Below, piece by piece: positions 45,671-57,321 of a DNA stretch of 64,000 nt. Position 1 is the first letter of the stretch, and every line of letters starts with the position of its first letter. The translations under genes and the position numbers were made by a program. Origin of the DNA: Mycolicibacterium neoaurum. GTDB taxonomy: Bacteria; Actinomycetota; Actinomycetes; Mycobacteriales; Mycobacteriaceae. Under the pieces are notes generated by a model. That model was not told where the DNA came from. It saw nothing but the letters and a program-made list of their open reading frames with translations, and searched no databases. Location: the NCBI RefSeq assembly GCF_036946495.1, contig NZ_JAQIIX010000002.1, positions 2,852,001 to 2,916,000 on the forward strand, written 5' to 3'.

Positions 45671-47256
45671 CGGCGATGCTTGCCGGTACCGCGCAGACCG
45701 CGCAGCACTGCCAGCTGTCGGCCGTCGCGCCCAGGCGCCCAGAACCCGAGGACCACCGCGCTGATTCCCACCACGAGCGCCATCACCATCAGCGCCGAGC
45801 TCATCGATTCGACAAACGCCCGCTCGGCCAGCCCGGCTATCGGGGCCCCGCGCGGTCCGAGCGAAGCGGAGACTTCCAGAGCTTGGCCGAGTGAGCCCGT
45901 CACCGCCTGCCGCACAGGTGACGGAAGATCCTCGGGCAGCCCCGTGGCCAGCGCATCGGTGTACTTCGCGGCCAGCAGTGATCCGGCCAGCGCGATCCCC
46001 AGCGCGGCGCCCACCTCCCGCGTGGTGTCGTTGACCGCCGATGCCACCCCCTGTTTGTCATCGGAGACGGTGCTCATGATCGCGGAAGTGGCCGGCGTGG
46101 TGAGTAATCCGATGCCGGCGCTCATCACCAGCATGGGCCATCCGATGGCACCGTAACCGTCTCCGAGCTCGATTCGGCTCATCAAGGCGAAGCCGGTCGC
46201 GACGAGGGCGGACCCGGTGAACACGACCGTCCGCAGACCGACTCGCGGCAGGTACCAGAACGCCGTGGTCGAGAGCAGCAGCACGGGACCGACCAGTGGT
46301 GTCAACGCCGTGGCGGTCTTGATCGGGGTGTAGCCGAGAATCAGTTGCATGTGCTGCACGATGATGAAGAAGTAGCCGAACATCGACAGAAAGAAGACGG
46401 TGATCGTGGCTGCTCCGGTGGCGAAGGCCGGGTCGGCGAACAGCCGGACGTCCAGAAGCGGGTGCTCGCAGCGCAGTTCCCAGATCGAGAAGGCCACCAC
46501 CAGTGCCAGGCCGGCGGACAGGCATCCGATGACCAGCGCATCGGACCACCCCCGGGCAGGAACCTCGAGGATGGCGAACACGACCGCAGCGACCCCGACG
46601 CCGATCAACACCGCGCCTGCCCAGTCCAGCGGGGTGGCCACGGATTCCTTGGATGTGGCGATCGTCAGGGCGAGGAGGAACAACGCCGCGGCGGCGGCGG
46701 TGAAGGCCCAGAAGATCATCTGCCAGGACCAGAAGTGCAGGATGGCGCCCGACCCGAGCATTCCGATGATCGCTCCGGAACCGGCTGCGCCGGCCCAGAT
46801 GCCGACGGCCTTGTTGCGCTGGTCTTTCGGATACGCGGTGGTGATCAGCGACAGGGTCGCCGGCATGACGAGCGCGGCACCGGCGCCGGCGGCGCCACGC
46901 GCGATGATGAGGTGTAGCGGATCCGACCAGATGGCAGGGGCGATCGAGGCGATTCCGAACATCGCCAACCCCACCAGTAGGGCACCGCGGCGGCCGTAGC
47001 GGTCCCCCAGCGCGCCGGCGGGCAGCAACAGGCAGGCCAGTACCAGCGTGTAGCTGTCGACGATCCAGGTGAGTTCGGTTTGGGTGGCCGATGTCGACGT
47101 CGCCAGATCAGGTAACGCGGTGTTCAACCCGATCATCGACGAGATGACAAGGAGGACACCGAGACACGCTACGGTGAGGGTCCAGCGGCGCGCGGCGGCA
47201 GACGGCTGCGGCGTCGAGCCGGTGGCGCGGTCGGTCTCGCTGAGCGTATCGACCAT
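45667..47256 (-). CDS. MFS drug-efflux transporter, DHA2 (14-helix) family
   Basis: 529 aa with about 14 membrane helices. Motif A 'GALGDRYGRRGALLVG' near residue 81, and 'IARGAAGAGAALVMPATLSLI' near 118 (motif B region). 'GSGAIIGMLGSGAIL' in helix 5 is motif C of antiporters. It probably exports drugs or metabolites by proton antiport. Divergent from a TetR gene across a 91-base gap with a clear palindrome. Confidence 0.9.
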   Translation of the reverse strand: MVDTLSETDRATGSTPQPSAAARRWTLTVACLGVLLVISSMIGLNTALPDLATSTSATQTELTWIVDSYTLVLACLLLPAGALGDRYGRRGALLVGLAMFGIASIAPAIWSDPLHLIIARGAAGAGAALVMPATLSLITTAYPKDQRNKAVGIWAGAAGSGAIIGMLGSGAILHFWSWQMIFWAFTAAAAALFLLALTIATSKESVATPLDWAGAVLIGVGVAAVVFAILEVPARGWSDALVIGCLSAGLALVVAFSIWELRCEHPLLDVRLFADPAFATGAATITVFFLSMFGYFFIIVQHMQLILGYTPIKTATALTPLVGPVLLLSTTAFWYLPRVGLRTVVFTGSALVATGFALMSRIELGDGYGAIGWPMLVMSAGIGLLTTPATSAIMSTVSDDKQGVASAVNDTTREVGAALGIALAGSLLAAKYTDALATGLPEDLPSPVRQAVTGSLGQALEVSASLGPRGAPIAGLAERAFVESMSSALMVMALVVGISAVVLGFWAPGRDGRQLAVLRGLRGTGKHRR

Positions 47257-47305
47257 GTGCCCGCTTTCGACGAGTGCGTTATTTTTGGTACTGACCGTCT
47301 TGTTT

Positions 47306-47322
47306 CGAGACTAACAGTCTCG
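47306..47322. promoter_or_regulatory. TetR operator-like palindrome between MFS and TetR genes
   Basis: CGAGACT-AAC-AGTCTCG is a perfect 7-bp inverted repeat centred in the divergent gap, with a related GACCGTCTTG sequence just before it. A natural operator for the adjacent TetR repressor. Confidence 0.65.
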
Positions 47323-47347
47323 TCCGGATGGTGGGAGGGAGATCGCA

Positions 47348-47977
47348 ATGTCGACCGTGCACACCGACCCACGTCCCGCACGCTCGCGGGCGCGGCTGTT
47401 GGACGCCGCCACCACACTGCTGCGCACCGGCGGGCCCAGCGCGGTCACCGTCGACGCCGTCATCCGCGCCTCCAATGTCGCCCGGGCTACCCTGTACCGG
47501 CACTTTCCCAGCGGGAACGACCTGCTGGCGGCCGCCTTTCATGCACTGATCCCGCCCGTGCCGTTGCCGCCGGAGGGTGGCACGCTGCGCGATCGGTTGA
47601 TCGCCGCCCTCGACGGTTTCGCGACTCTGGTCGTCGACGCCCCGATCAGCCTGGCTGCCACGTCGTGGTTGGCCCTCGGCGGCGGGCTGGAGCCGTCATG
47701 GTGGCCCAGGGGAGACCGCGACGGGGAAAGCGATGAGGTGCGGACGCTGCGTGAACGGGTGGCCGAGCAGTACGCGGCACCTTTTGATGCCATTTTCGCC
47801 AGCCCCGATGCGGTCGCCCAGATCGGCGATGTGGACCGCGCTCAGGCCGTGGCGCTGCTGTTGGGTCCGATCGTGCTCGGCAAGCTCAGCACGCTGCCCG
47901 ATTTCGACTACCGCCAGGTTGCCAGGGCCGCCGTCGACGGCTTCCTGGCCACCCACCGCCGGGCCGGGGAAATCTAG
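47348..47977 (+). CDS. TetR family repressor of the adjacent MFS gene
   Basis: 209 aa. HTH 'VTVDAVIRASNVARATLYRHFPSGNDLLAAAF' (split, residues 37-68). The C-terminal domain is of an unassigned type. It is divergent from the exporter, the usual layout of a drug-sensing repressor and its target. It overlaps the convergent P450 gene end by four bases. Confidence 0.88.
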   Translation: MSTVHTDPRPARSRARLLDAATTLLRTGGPSAVTVDAVIRASNVARATLYRHFPSGNDLLAAAFHALIPPVPLPPEGGTLRDRLIAALDGFATLVVDAPISLAATSWLALGGGLEPSWWPRGDRDGESDEVRTLRERVAEQYAAPFDAIFASPDAVAQIGDVDRAQAVALLLGPIVLGKLSTLPDFDYRQVARAAVDGFLATHRRAGEI

Positions 47978-49239
47978 CGCAACGAATACCGGATCGGCAG
48001 GTGCTTGAGCCCGCCGACGAACGTCGTCGCCGACAGTTCCGGGGTGCCTGCCAGTCCGATCGAGTCCAGCCGCGGGATGAGCTCGGTGAACAGACTGTTC
48101 ATCTCCATCCGTGCCAACGCGGCCCCAAGGCAGAAGTGCACCCCGTAGCCGAAGGACACGTGCTTGTTGGTCTCCCGGCCGACGTCGAAACGGAACGGCT
48201 CGGCGAACACGTCCTCGTCCCGGTTGCCCGAAGCGTAAGCCAGATAGACGGATTCGCCCTCGGCGATGCGTACCCCGCGCACTTCGGTGTCGGCGGTCGC
48301 GGTACGCATGAACTCCTTGACCGGTGTTGTCCAGCGGATCATCTCCTCCACCGCGGTGCCCATCAGATCGGGATGGGTGCGCAGCCGGTCGAGTTGGTCG
48401 GGATTCTCGATCAACGCCAGCAGGCCGCCCGAGATCGCGTCCTTGGTGGTGTCGTGCCCGGCGCTGGCGACGATCACGTAGTACGAGGCGGTGTCCACAT
48501 CCGAGAGCGGTTCACCATCGATGCGGCCGTTGGCGATCGCCGAGGCGAGGTCCTCGGTGGGGTTGGCCCGCCGTGAGGCGGTCAGCGTGGAGAAGTAGGC
48601 GAAGAAGTCCATCAGCACGGCGAGCTGGTCCTCCAGGGAGCCGCCATCGCGCTTGTACTCGTCGTCGTCGCCGCCGAACATCTCCTGGGTCAGCATGTGC
48701 ATGCGCTCGTAGTCTTCTTCGGGCAGCCCGAGCAGCGACATGATGACGTAGAGCGGGAACTGTACGGCGATCGCGGTGACGAAATCGCATTCGGGCCCGA
48801 TATCGCGCATCCGGTCGACATAGCGCTTGGCCAGCTCGTCGACGCGTACCTTGAGGTCGCGCATGGCCTTGGGGCGGAACCAGTCCGCGCCGATGGCGCG
48901 CACCTTGCGATGGTGCGGGTCATCCATGTGGATGAGGGTGCGCAGGCCCATGCCTGCCTCCAGCTGTTGCTTGGCCAGGTCGTCGGCGGCGGCGGTGGCC
49001 AGCAGCGGCCGCGGTTCGCTGATGAACAGATTGTTCTCCCGCTCCACGGCCATGATGTCGGCGTGTTTGGTGATGGCCCAGAACGGTCGATACAGCCGCG
49101 ACTCGACCTTGACCACGGGTTCGTGGCGCCGCAGGTATGCCATCGCCTCGTGCAGCCGCGCATCATCGGCGTACGCCTTCGGCTCGACGAAGACCTTTGC
49201 GTACTCACTGGCCCGGCCGTCCTTGGTCGGAGTGCTCAT
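47974..49239 (-). CDS. Cytochrome P450
   Basis: 421 aa from ATG 49239 ('MSTPTKDGRASEYA'), with GAAGGAGACC upstream. I-helix 'VASAGHDTTKDAI' (Thr for O2 activation), ExxR in the K helix 'VEEMIRW', and the heme-binding loop 'FGYGVHFCLGAALAR' with the axial Cys near residue 364. It resembles soluble bacterial P450s acting on terpenoid or steroid-like substrates. The family cannot be set without alignment. The ferredoxin reductase at 35441 is a possible electron partner but not adjacent. Confidence 0.9.
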   Translation of the reverse strand: MSTPTKDGRASEYAKVFVEPKAYADDARLHEAMAYLRRHEPVVKVESRLYRPFWAITKHADIMAVERENNLFISEPRPLLATAAADDLAKQQLEAGMGLRTLIHMDDPHHRKVRAIGADWFRPKAMRDLKVRVDELAKRYVDRMRDIGPECDFVTAIAVQFPLYVIMSLLGLPEEDYERMHMLTQEMFGGDDDEYKRDGGSLEDQLAVLMDFFAYFSTLTASRRANPTEDLASAIANGRIDGEPLSDVDTASYYVIVASAGHDTTKDAISGGLLALIENPDQLDRLRTHPDLMGTAVEEMIRWTTPVKEFMRTATADTEVRGVRIAEGESVYLAYASGNRDEDVFAEPFRFDVGRETNKHVSFGYGVHFCLGAALARMEMNSLFTELIPRLDSIGLAGTPELSATTFVGGLKHLPIRYSLR

Positions 49240-49334
49240 CAAAGGTCTCCTTCGCGCTTCCTTGACGGGTGTCAAGTGAGAAGTCTAGGCGGGTCGCATC
49301 GACTGCACGGCCGGATTGTCCGAATCGTCGTCAG

Positions 49335-49347
49335 TAGGCTCGGTCCG
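49335..49347 (+). promoter_or_regulatory. -10 element for the esterase gene, probable leaderless start
   Basis: TAGGCT at 49335-49340 is six bases from the GTG at 49347, so the mRNA likely starts at the start codon. Confidence 0.45.
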
Positions 49348-50945
49348 TGCTCACGTCGTCGCGATCCGTCTTCCGCGCGCTGACGCTGCTGGTGGTCGTG
49401 CTGTTCGCTGCGGGGTGTGGACCGGGCGGTGCGGGAGGGCGGGCATCGTTGCCGCCGGATCCGTCGGTGGTGCGGACCGCCGACGGTTTCGTCCGTGGGG
49501 TGGCCACCCTGGACAAACGCAACTTCGCGGGAATCCCTTATGCCGCACCGCCGGTCGGTCCGCTGCGGTGGCAGCCTCCGCAACCGGTCGCCTCGTGGCA
49601 GGGTGTCCGCGACGCGACCAAGGCCGGCCCGCGGTGCCTGCAGGGTGAGAGCGGGGACGTGGAGTTCGGCAAGCAGACCGACGAGGACTGCCTGACGCTC
49701 AACGTATGGACGCCGGCGCCCGAGGACACCCTTCGGCCGGTGATGGTGTGGATCCACGGTGGCTCCTTCATCAACGGCAACGGCGCCATGTATGACGCCC
49801 GCTGGCTGGTCGACCGTGGCGACATCGTGGTGGTCACCCTCAATTACCGATTGGGCGCCTTGGGATTTCTCGCCCATCCGGCGCTGGGGGAGCCGGGCAG
49901 CGTCGGCAATTACGGACTGGCCGACCAGCAGGCGGCGCTGCGCTGGGTGCACGAGAACATCGCGGCGTTCGGGGGCGACCCGGACAAGGTGACCATCGCC
50001 GGGGAGTCGGCGGGCGGGATGTCGGTGTGCGATCACCTGGTCGCCCCGGAGTCGCAGGGCTTGTTCCGGGCAGCGATCATCCAGAGCGGACCCTGCCAGG
50101 CACAAGTGGGGCTACCTCAGGCCGAGAAGATCAGCGGCGACTTCGCACGCGATGTCGGGTGTGGCGACCCGGCCACAGCTGCCGCCTGTCTGCGCGCCCT
50201 GCTGGCCCATCGCGTCGACAAACCGGTGTGGTACGGCCGAATCGGCGAGGACACGCTCAGTGGGCCGGTCCATGGCAGCACGACCCTGCCCGAGGATCCG
50301 GTGGTCGCGTTCCGCGAGGGTCGGGCGGCCGATGTGCCGATACTCATCGGCACCAATCGCGACGAATTCACCCTTTTCGCCGCCCTGCAGTACCTGCGCG
50401 GGGCCAGACAGTACGCCGCAGGGGAGTACCCCGACCTGCTCGCCGACACCTTCGGTGCGGATGCCCCGGCGGTCGGGGCCCGTTATCCGCTCGACAGGTA
50501 CGACAACAGCGCGGCCCTGGCGTACTCGGCGGCGGTCACCGACGGCGTCTTTGCGTGCGTCGCCCAACGGATGGCCGGCCAATTGGCGTCGAGTCGGCCG
50601 GTTTTCGGCTATCAGTTCGACGATCCTCGCCCGCCGACTCCAGAACCGATGCGTACGTTGCCGTTTCCGGTCGGCGCCAGCCACTCGCTGGAACTGCGCT
50701 ATCTGTTCGACGTCGGTGGGGCGCCGCAGCTGAGCCCCGCCCAGCAGCAGCTGTCGAACCAGATGATCGACTACTGGACGGCCTTCGTCCGTTCCGGTGC
50801 GCCCGATGTCGATGGTGCACCGGACTGGCCGACGTTGGTCGGTTCGGGTCCGTGGATGTCGCTGCGCCCCGACGGATCGCGGATGGTCACCGATTTCGGA
50901 TCCGCGCACCAATGCGACTTCTGGGCGGGCCTGTCCGGCCGGTAG
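49347..50945 (+). CDS. Type-B carboxylesterase, lipoprotein
   Basis: 532 aa. Signal peptide with lipobox 'LLVVVLFAAGC' puts the lipid-linked Cys near residue 24. Alpha/beta-hydrolase of the cholinesterase/para-nitrobenzyl esterase type: 'EDCLTLNVW' near 112, oxyanion 'WIHGGSF' near 134, nucleophile Ser in 'TIAGESAGGMS' near 220, and a Glu/Asp-His pair toward the C-terminus ('GASHSLELRYLF' near 445). It would hydrolyse esters outside the membrane. Convergent with the next gene. Confidence 0.9.
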   Translation: MLTSSRSVFRALTLLVVVLFAAGCGPGGAGGRASLPPDPSVVRTADGFVRGVATLDKRNFAGIPYAAPPVGPLRWQPPQPVASWQGVRDATKAGPRCLQGESGDVEFGKQTDEDCLTLNVWTPAPEDTLRPVMVWIHGGSFINGNGAMYDARWLVDRGDIVVVTLNYRLGALGFLAHPALGEPGSVGNYGLADQQAALRWVHENIAAFGGDPDKVTIAGESAGGMSVCDHLVAPESQGLFRAAIIQSGPCQAQVGLPQAEKISGDFARDVGCGDPATAAACLRALLAHRVDKPVWYGRIGEDTLSGPVHGSTTLPEDPVVAFREGRAADVPILIGTNRDEFTLFAALQYLRGARQYAAGEYPDLLADTFGADAPAVGARYPLDRYDNSAALAYSAAVTDGVFACVAQRMAGQLASSRPVFGYQFDDPRPPTPEPMRTLPFPVGASHSLELRYLFDVGGAPQLSPAQQQLSNQMIDYWTAFVRSGAPDVDGAPDWPTLVGSGPWMSLRPDGSRMVTDFGSAHQCDFWAGLSGR

Positions 50946-50955
50946 GGCAGTACGG

Positions 50956-51435
50956 TCAGGACGTCGGGGCGACCGGGGTCACCCAGGTGGTGATCTCGGC
51001 GTGCACCACCTCGGTGCCGGAGCGGTCGGTGATGCGCACCGGCACGACGAGCTCGGTGCCGTCGGTGATGGTGGCGAAGTCCGGCGCGTCGAACCGGGCC
51101 GTCGCGCGCAGTGAGGTCGTCGCCTTGGCCAGGTACTGGACCGTCATCCCCTTCGGGATCCAGCGATGGCTGGCCGGCACCGTCGCCTCCATGGCCATTC
51201 CCATCGCCACCTCTGCGGCGTTGCACGATGCGATGGCGTGCACGGTGTGCAGGTGGTTGTAGACGTAGAACCATTTCGGTACGTCGACCTCGGCCAGGCC
51301 GGGCTCCATCCGGCGGATGTGCGGGAGGACCGATGCGAAGTAGGGGACCCGGACCATCGCTGCCGCCGAGAACAGTCGGCTACCCAGCGGTTTGTCGGCC
51401 AGCTGCTGCCATGCGCGGTAGGTGGGACTCGTCAT
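50956..51435 (-). CDS. Hotdog-fold protein, DUF4442-like
   Basis: 159 aa from ATG 51435; a TTG three codons upstream is less likely. 'NHLHTVHAIASCNAAEVAMGMAMEATVP' (split around residues 65-92) and 'PKGMTVQYLAKATTSLRATARF' are the helix and strands of a thioesterase-like hotdog domain. Possible acyl-CoA thioesterase. Short single gene upstream of, and divergent from, the S10 operon. Confidence 0.8.
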   Translation of the reverse strand: MTSPTYRAWQQLADKPLGSRLFSAAAMVRVPYFASVLPHIRRMEPGLAEVDVPKWFYVYNHLHTVHAIASCNAAEVAMGMAMEATVPASHRWIPKGMTVQYLAKATTSLRATARFDAPDFATITDGTELVVPVRITDRSGTEVVHAEITTWVTPVAPTS

Positions 51436-51537
51436 GATCGGCAACCTTACTCGGCGGTAAGATCGGCCGGTCCCGCTGCGCCGGACGCCCAGGTCCGGCG
51501 GCCGGCAGGTGAGCGGCCGACCTGGTCAAACGGAGAT

Positions 51538-51566
51538 TTGTGGGACGCCGGGATCTGAGGCATACT
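51538..51566 (+). promoter_or_regulatory. Promoter of the S10 ribosomal operon
   Basis: TTGTGG (51538-51543) and CATACT (51561-51566) with an ideal 17-base spacer. It would start near 51573, leaving a leader of about 265 bases. Confidence 0.6.
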
Positions 51567-51572
51567 GTTCGG

Positions 51573-51839
51573 GTTGCCTTGAGCCGGGTTCGCCCGGGCG
51601 AGGCATCCGACCGGCGCCCTAGCGGGCGCACCCGGTTCCCAATTCGATCGCGACAATTTTCGACGCGGACGAGTATGCGCGAGGGCGACACGCCCGAGTG
51701 CGGGGGCCGGTGAACCAGAGACAGGTAAACAGCGGCGGCAACAGGCTGCGCGCGCCCCGGGACACCGGAACGCGCACACCGAGGCCAGACCAGAGACAAG
51801 GCCCAACCATGGGCCCGTTAGTAGTGAGGTAGGAGAAGC
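51573..51839 (+). ncRNA. S10 operon leader RNA
   Basis: About 265 untranslated bases, GC-rich and able to pair locally. Contains the element at 51685-51708 that also occurs in the rpsL leader. The ribosome site AGGAGAAG at 51830-51837 serves rpsJ. In other bacteria L4 represses this operon through its leader; whether that applies here is unknown. Confidence 0.5.
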
Positions 51840-52145
51840 GTGGCGGGACAGAAGATCCGCATCAGGCTCAAGGCCTACGACCATGAGGCGATTGACGCCT
51901 CGGCGCGCAAGATCGTCGAGACGGTCACCCGGACGGGCGCCAGTGTGGTTGGCCCGGTGCCGCTGCCGACCGAGAAGAACGTGTACTGCGTCATTCGGTC
52001 TCCCCATAAGTACAAGGACTCGCGGGAGCATTTCGAGATGCGTACCCACAAGCGCCTTATCGACATCCTCGACCCCACGCCGAAGACCGTTGACGCCCTC
52101 ATGCGCATCGATCTGCCGGCCAGTGTCGACGTCAATATCCAGTAG
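51840..52145 (+). CDS. rpsJ: 30S ribosomal protein S10
   Basis: 101 aa, GTG start. '[21 protein letters not shown]' (split) and '[21 protein letters not shown]' (split) are standard S10. It also acts as NusE in antitermination. First gene of the S10 operon. Confidence 0.98.
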
Positions 52146-52160
52146 GAGATTCCAGAACTC

Positions 52161-52814
52161 ATGGCACGAAAAGGAATTCTGGGCACCAAGCTGGGCATGA
52201 CGCAGGTGTTCGACGAGAACAACAAAGTCGTCCCGGTGACGGTCGTCAAGGCCGGCCCCAATGTGGTGACCCGCATCCGTACCACCGAGCGTGACGGCTA
52301 CAGTGCCGTGCAGCTCGCCTACGGCGAGATCAGCCCGCGCAAGGTGAACAAGCCGGTCACCGGTCAGTTCGCCGCCGCCGGTGTGAACCCGCGCCGCCAC
52401 CTCGCCGAGCTCCGTCTTGCCGACGAAGCTGAAGCGGCCGCCTACGAAATCGGCCAGGAGCTGACCGCCGAGATCTTCGCCGACGGTGCTTACGTCGACG
52501 TGACCGGCACCAGCAAGGGCAAGGGTTTCGCAGGCACCATGAAGCGGCACGGCTTCGCCGGCCAAGGCGCCGCGCACGGCGCCCAGGCTGTGCACCGCCG
52601 TCCGGGCTCGATCGGTGGCTGTGCCACCCCGGGCCGCGTCTTCAAGGGCACCCGCATGTCGGGCCGCATGGGTAGTGACCGCGTCACCACCCAGAACCTG
52701 AAGGTGCACAAGGTCGATGCCGAGAACGGCGTGCTGCTGATCAAGGGTGCCGTCCCCGGACGCAACGGTGGACTCGTCGTGGTCCGCACCGCGATCAAAC
52801 GAGGTGAGAAGTAA
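52161..52814 (+). CDS. rplC: 50S ribosomal protein L3
   Basis: 217 aa, '[17 protein letters not shown]' start. Contains the L3 loop '[20 protein letters not shown]' that reaches the peptidyl-transferase centre. The stop overlaps the rplD ATG (TAATG). Confidence 0.98.
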   Translation: MARKGILGTKLGMTQVFDENNKVVPVTVVKAGPNVVTRIRTTERDGYSAVQLAYGEISPRKVNKPVTGQFAAAGVNPRRHLAELRLADEAEAAAYEIGQELTAEIFADGAYVDVTGTSKGKGFAGTMKRHGFAGQGAAHGAQAVHRRPGSIGGCATPGRVFKGTRMSGRMGSDRVTTQNLKVHKVDAENGVLLIKGAVPGRNGGLVVVRTAIKRGEK

Positions 52815-53464
52815 TGGCTCTCAAGCTTGACGTTCACACTCCGGACGGCAAGACGGATGGTTCCGTGGAACTTCCCGCTGCCCTGTTCGATGTGGAACCC
52901 AACATCGCTCTGCTGCACCAGGTGGTGACCGCGCAGCTGGCCGCCAAGCGTCAGGGCACGCATTCGGCCAAGACGCGCGCCGAGGTCTCCGGTGGTGGCA
53001 AGAAGCCGTACCGCCAGAAGGGCACCGGCCGCGCCCGTCAGGGCTCGACCCGCGCACCGCAGTTCACCGGTGGTGGCATCGTGCACGGACCGAAGCCGCG
53101 TGACTACAGCCAGCGGACCCCGAAGAAGATGATCGCCGCCGCCACCCGCGGGGCGCTCTCGGACCGGGCTCGCAACGACCGCATCCACGCTGTCACCGAA
53201 CTGGTGGCCGGCCAGACTCCGTCGACCAAGTCGGCGAAGTCGTTCCTGGCCAGCCTCACCACGAACAAGAACGTGCTGATCGTCATCGGTCGCAGCGATG
53301 AGGTCGGCGCCAAGAGCGTGCGGAACCTGCCCGGCGTGCATGTCATCTCGGCGGACCAGCTCAACGCGTACGACGTGCTGCACGCCGACGACGTGGTGTT
53401 CTCGGTCGAGGCCCTGAACGCCTACATCACCGCGCACACCAAGAAGGAAGAGGTGTCTGCCTGA
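52814..53464 (+). CDS. rplD: 50S ribosomal protein L4
   Basis: 216 aa. '[19 protein letters not shown]' is the L4 loop lining the exit tunnel. In E. coli L4 is the autoregulator of this operon. Coupled to rplC and rplW by one-base overlaps. Confidence 0.98.
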   Translation: MALKLDVHTPDGKTDGSVELPAALFDVEPNIALLHQVVTAQLAAKRQGTHSAKTRAEVSGGGKKPYRQKGTGRARQGSTRAPQFTGGGIVHGPKPRDYSQRTPKKMIAAATRGALSDRARNDRIHAVTELVAGQTPSTKSAKSFLASLTTNKNVLIVIGRSDEVGAKSVRNLPGVHVISADQLNAYDVLHADDVVFSVEALNAYITAHTKKEEVSA

Positions 53465-53766
53465 TGGCCACGATCACCGACCCTCGCGACATCATCCTCG
53501 CGCCGGTCATCTCCGAGAAGTCCTACGGGCTGATCGAGGACAACGTTTACACGTTCGTCGTGCACCCGGATTCGAACAAGACGCAGATCAAGATCGCCAT
53601 CGAGAAGATCTTCTCCGTCAAGGTCGACTCGGTGAACACGTTGAACCGCAACGGCAAGCGCAAGCGGACCCGCAATGGCTACGGCACGCGCAAGAGCACC
53701 AAGCGCGCCATCGTGACCCTGGCCGCCGGCAGCAAGCCGATCGACTTGTTCGGAGCGCCCGCCTAG
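53464..53766 (+). CDS. rplW: 50S ribosomal protein L23
   Basis: 100 aa. '[19 protein letters not shown]' is typical. L23 sits at the tunnel exit and docks trigger factor and SRP. One-base overlap with rplD. Confidence 0.98.
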   Translation: MATITDPRDIILAPVISEKSYGLIEDNVYTFVVHPDSNKTQIKIAIEKIFSVKVDSVNTLNRNGKRKRTRNGYGTRKSTKRAIVTLAAGSKPIDLFGAPA

Positions 53767-53796
53767 CGGCAGGCAGAGAGACTCAGGAACTTAGAA

Positions 53797-54633
53797 ATGG
53801 CAATTCGCAAGTACAAGCCGACGACCCCGGGTCGTCGCGGTTCGAGCGTCTCCGATTTCGCCGAGATCACTCGTTCGACTCCGGAGAAGTCGTTGATCCG
53901 TCCGCTGCACAGCACGGGTGGACGTAACGCGCACGGCCGCATCACCACTCGTCACAAGGGTGGCGGTCACAAGCGTGCCTACCGGTTGATCGACTTCCGT
54001 CGTCACGACAAGGACGGTGTCAACGCCAAGGTCGCGCACATCGAGTACGACCCCAACCGCACCGCGAACATCGCGCTGCTGCACTACTTGGACGGCGAGA
54101 AGCGCTACATCATCGCCCCCAAGGACCTGAAGCAGGGCGATGTCATCGAGCAGGGGCCGAACGCCGATATCAAGCCCGGCAACAACCTGCCGCTGCGCAA
54201 CATCCCGGCCGGTACCGTCATCCACGCCGTCGAGCTGCGGCCCGGCGGCGGCGCCAAGCTCGCCCGCTCCGCCGGTGTCAGCATCCAGCTGCTCGGTAAG
54301 GAAGGCACCTACGCCTCGCTGCGTATGCCGTCCGGCGAGATCCGGCGCGTCGACGTGCGCTGCCGCGCCACCGTCGGCGAGGTCGGCAACGCCGAGCAGG
54401 CCAACATCAACTGGGGCAAGGCCGGTCGTATGCGGTGGAAGGGCAAGCGCCCCACCGTCCGTGGTGTCGTCATGAACCCGGTCGATCACCCGCACGGCGG
54501 TGGTGAGGGTAAGACCTCCGGTGGCCGCCACCCGGTGAGCCCCTGGGGTAAACCCGAGGGCCGCACCCGCAAGCCCAACAAGGCGAGCGACAAGCTCATC
54601 GTCCGTCGCCGGCGCACCGGCAAGAAGCGCTAG
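53797..54633 (+). CDS. rplB: 50S ribosomal protein L2
   Basis: 278 aa beginning '[17 protein letters not shown]'. The C-terminal '[20 protein letters not shown]' carries the conserved His near the peptidyl-transferase centre. Confidence 0.98.
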   Translation: MAIRKYKPTTPGRRGSSVSDFAEITRSTPEKSLIRPLHSTGGRNAHGRITTRHKGGGHKRAYRLIDFRRHDKDGVNAKVAHIEYDPNRTANIALLHYLDGEKRYIIAPKDLKQGDVIEQGPNADIKPGNNLPLRNIPAGTVIHAVELRPGGGAKLARSAGVSIQLLGKEGTYASLRMPSGEIRRVDVRCRATVGEVGNAEQANINWGKAGRMRWKGKRPTVRGVVMNPVDHPHGGGEGKTSGGRHPVSPWGKPEGRTRKPNKASDKLIVRRRRTGKKR

Positions 54634-54645
54634 GAGTAAATAGCG

Positions 54646-54926
54646 ATGCCACGCAGCCTCAAGAAGGGCCCGTTCGTCGACGACCACCTTCTCAAGAAGG
54701 TCGACGTCCAGAACGAGAAGAACAGCAAGCAGGTCATCAAGACCTGGTCGCGCCGGTCCACCATCATCCCGGACTTCATCGGTCACACCTTCGCCGTCCA
54801 CGACGGTCGCAAGCACGTGCCGGTGTTCGTCACCGAGTCGATGGTCGGGCACAAGCTGGGCGAGTTCGCCCCCACCCGCACGTTCAAGGGTCACATCAAG
54901 GATGACCGGAAGGCGAAGCGCCGGTA

Positions 54927-54927
<1 letters not shown>
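54646..54927 (+). CDS. rpsS: 30S ribosomal protein S19
   Basis: 93 aa, '[19 protein letters not shown]' start and '[17 protein letters not shown]' end. Located in the 30S head with S13. The stop overlaps rplV (TAATG). Confidence 0.98.
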
Positions 54928-56221
<1,294 letters not shown>

Positions 56222-56222
56222 C

Positions 56223-56639
56223 ATGCTTATCCCCCGCAGGGTCAAGCACCGCAAGCAGCATCACCCCAAGCAGCGCGGTACCGCCAGCGGCGGCACCTCG
56301 GTGAGCTTCGGTGACTACGGCATCCAGGCTCTGGAGCACGCCTACATCACCAACCGGCAGATCGAGTCCGCTCGTATCGCCATCAACCGGCACATCAAGC
56401 GTGGCGGCAAGGTCTGGATCAACATCTTCCCGGACCGCCCACTGACCAAGAAGCCTGCCGAAACCCGCATGGGTTCGGGTAAGGGTTCGCCCGAGTGGTG
56501 GGTCGCCAACGTCAAGCCGGGTCGGGTGCTGTTCGAGCTGAGCTACCCCGACGAGAAGATCGCCAGGGACGCGCTGACCCGCGCGATCCACAAGCTGCCG
56601 ATCAAGGCACGCATCGTGACCCGAGAGGAGCAGTTCTGA
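56223..56639 (+). CDS. rplP: 50S ribosomal protein L16
   Basis: 138 aa from ATG 56223, one base after the rpsC stop. '[19 protein letters not shown]' is the family N-terminus. An in-frame extension to 56064 lies within rpsC and is rejected. Confidence 0.98.
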   Translation: MLIPRRVKHRKQHHPKQRGTASGGTSVSFGDYGIQALEHAYITNRQIESARIAINRHIKRGGKVWINIFPDRPLTKKPAETRMGSGKGSPEWWVANVKPGRVLFELSYPDEKIARDALTRAIHKLPIKARIVTREEQF

Positions 56640-56872
56640 TGGCAGTGGGAGTTTCGCCTGGCGAACTGCGTGAGCTCACCGAGGAAGAGCTCACCACGCG
56701 CCTGCGTGAGTCGAAGGAAGAGCTGTTCAACCTGCGCTTCCAGATGGCCACCGGCCAGCTGACCAACAACCGTCGGCTGCGTGTGGTGCGCCAGGAGATT
56801 GCACGGGTCTACACCGTGCTGCGTGAACGTGAACTGGGTCTGGCTTCCGGACCTGTTGGTGAGGATTCGTAA
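56639..56872 (+). CDS. rpmC: 50S ribosomal protein L29
   Basis: 77 aa from ATG 56639 overlapping the rplP stop (TGATG). '[20 protein letters not shown]' and '[15 protein letters not shown]' are typical. Located at the exit tunnel beside L23. Confidence 0.97.
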   Translation: MAVGVSPGELRELTEEELTTRLRESKEELFNLRFQMATGQLTNNRRLRVVRQEIARVYTVLRERELGLASGPVGEDS

Positions 56873-56875
56873 GAC

Positions 56876-57172
56876 ATGGCAGACACTAAAGGCCCCAACC
56901 ACACGCCGGCCACCGAGACGCCCCGTGGCCGTCGCAAGACCGCGATCGGCTACGTGGTGAGCGACAAGATGGAGAAGACCATCGTCGTCGAGCTCGAGTC
57001 GCGCAAGAGCCACCCGCTCTACGGCAAGATCATCCGGACCACGAGCAAGGTCAAGGCCCACGACGAGAACGGGGACGCCGGTATCGGTGACCGCGTCTCG
57101 CTGATGGAGACCCGCCCGCTCTCGGCGACCAAGCGCTGGCGCCTGGTCGAGGTCCTCGAGAAGGCCAAGTAG
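56876..57172 (+). CDS. rpsQ: 30S ribosomal protein S17
   Basis: 98 aa starting '[18 protein letters not shown]'; '[18 protein letters not shown]' and '[23 protein letters not shown]' are diagnostic. Last gene of this half of the S10/spc region; the operon stops here, as it does in M. tuberculosis before atsA. Confidence 0.97.
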   Translation: MADTKGPNHTPATETPRGRRKTAIGYVVSDKMEKTIVVELESRKSHPLYGKIIRTTSKVKAHDENGDAGIGDRVSLMETRPLSATKRWRLVEVLEKAK

Positions 57173-57197
57173 CCTCGACGCCAACGCTTTTGGCATC

Positions 57198-57234
57198 CAG
57201 ATCCCCGGTACCGCAGCGCGGTATCGGGGATCTG
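57198..57234 (+). terminator. Hairpin terminator after rpsQ
   Basis: CAGATCCCCGGTACCGC (57198-57214) and GCGGTATCGGGGATCTG (57218-57234) form a 17-bp stem with one wobble and a 3-base loop. No real T-run follows. Confidence 0.8.
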
Positions 57235-57321
57235 TGCATTAGCAGGCCCATTCGATATCCGGCGTGTCGACCTGGGTTTGCCTGAGTGGTGTGCAAGGGC
57301 GGTTATCCGTTTCAAGGCAGG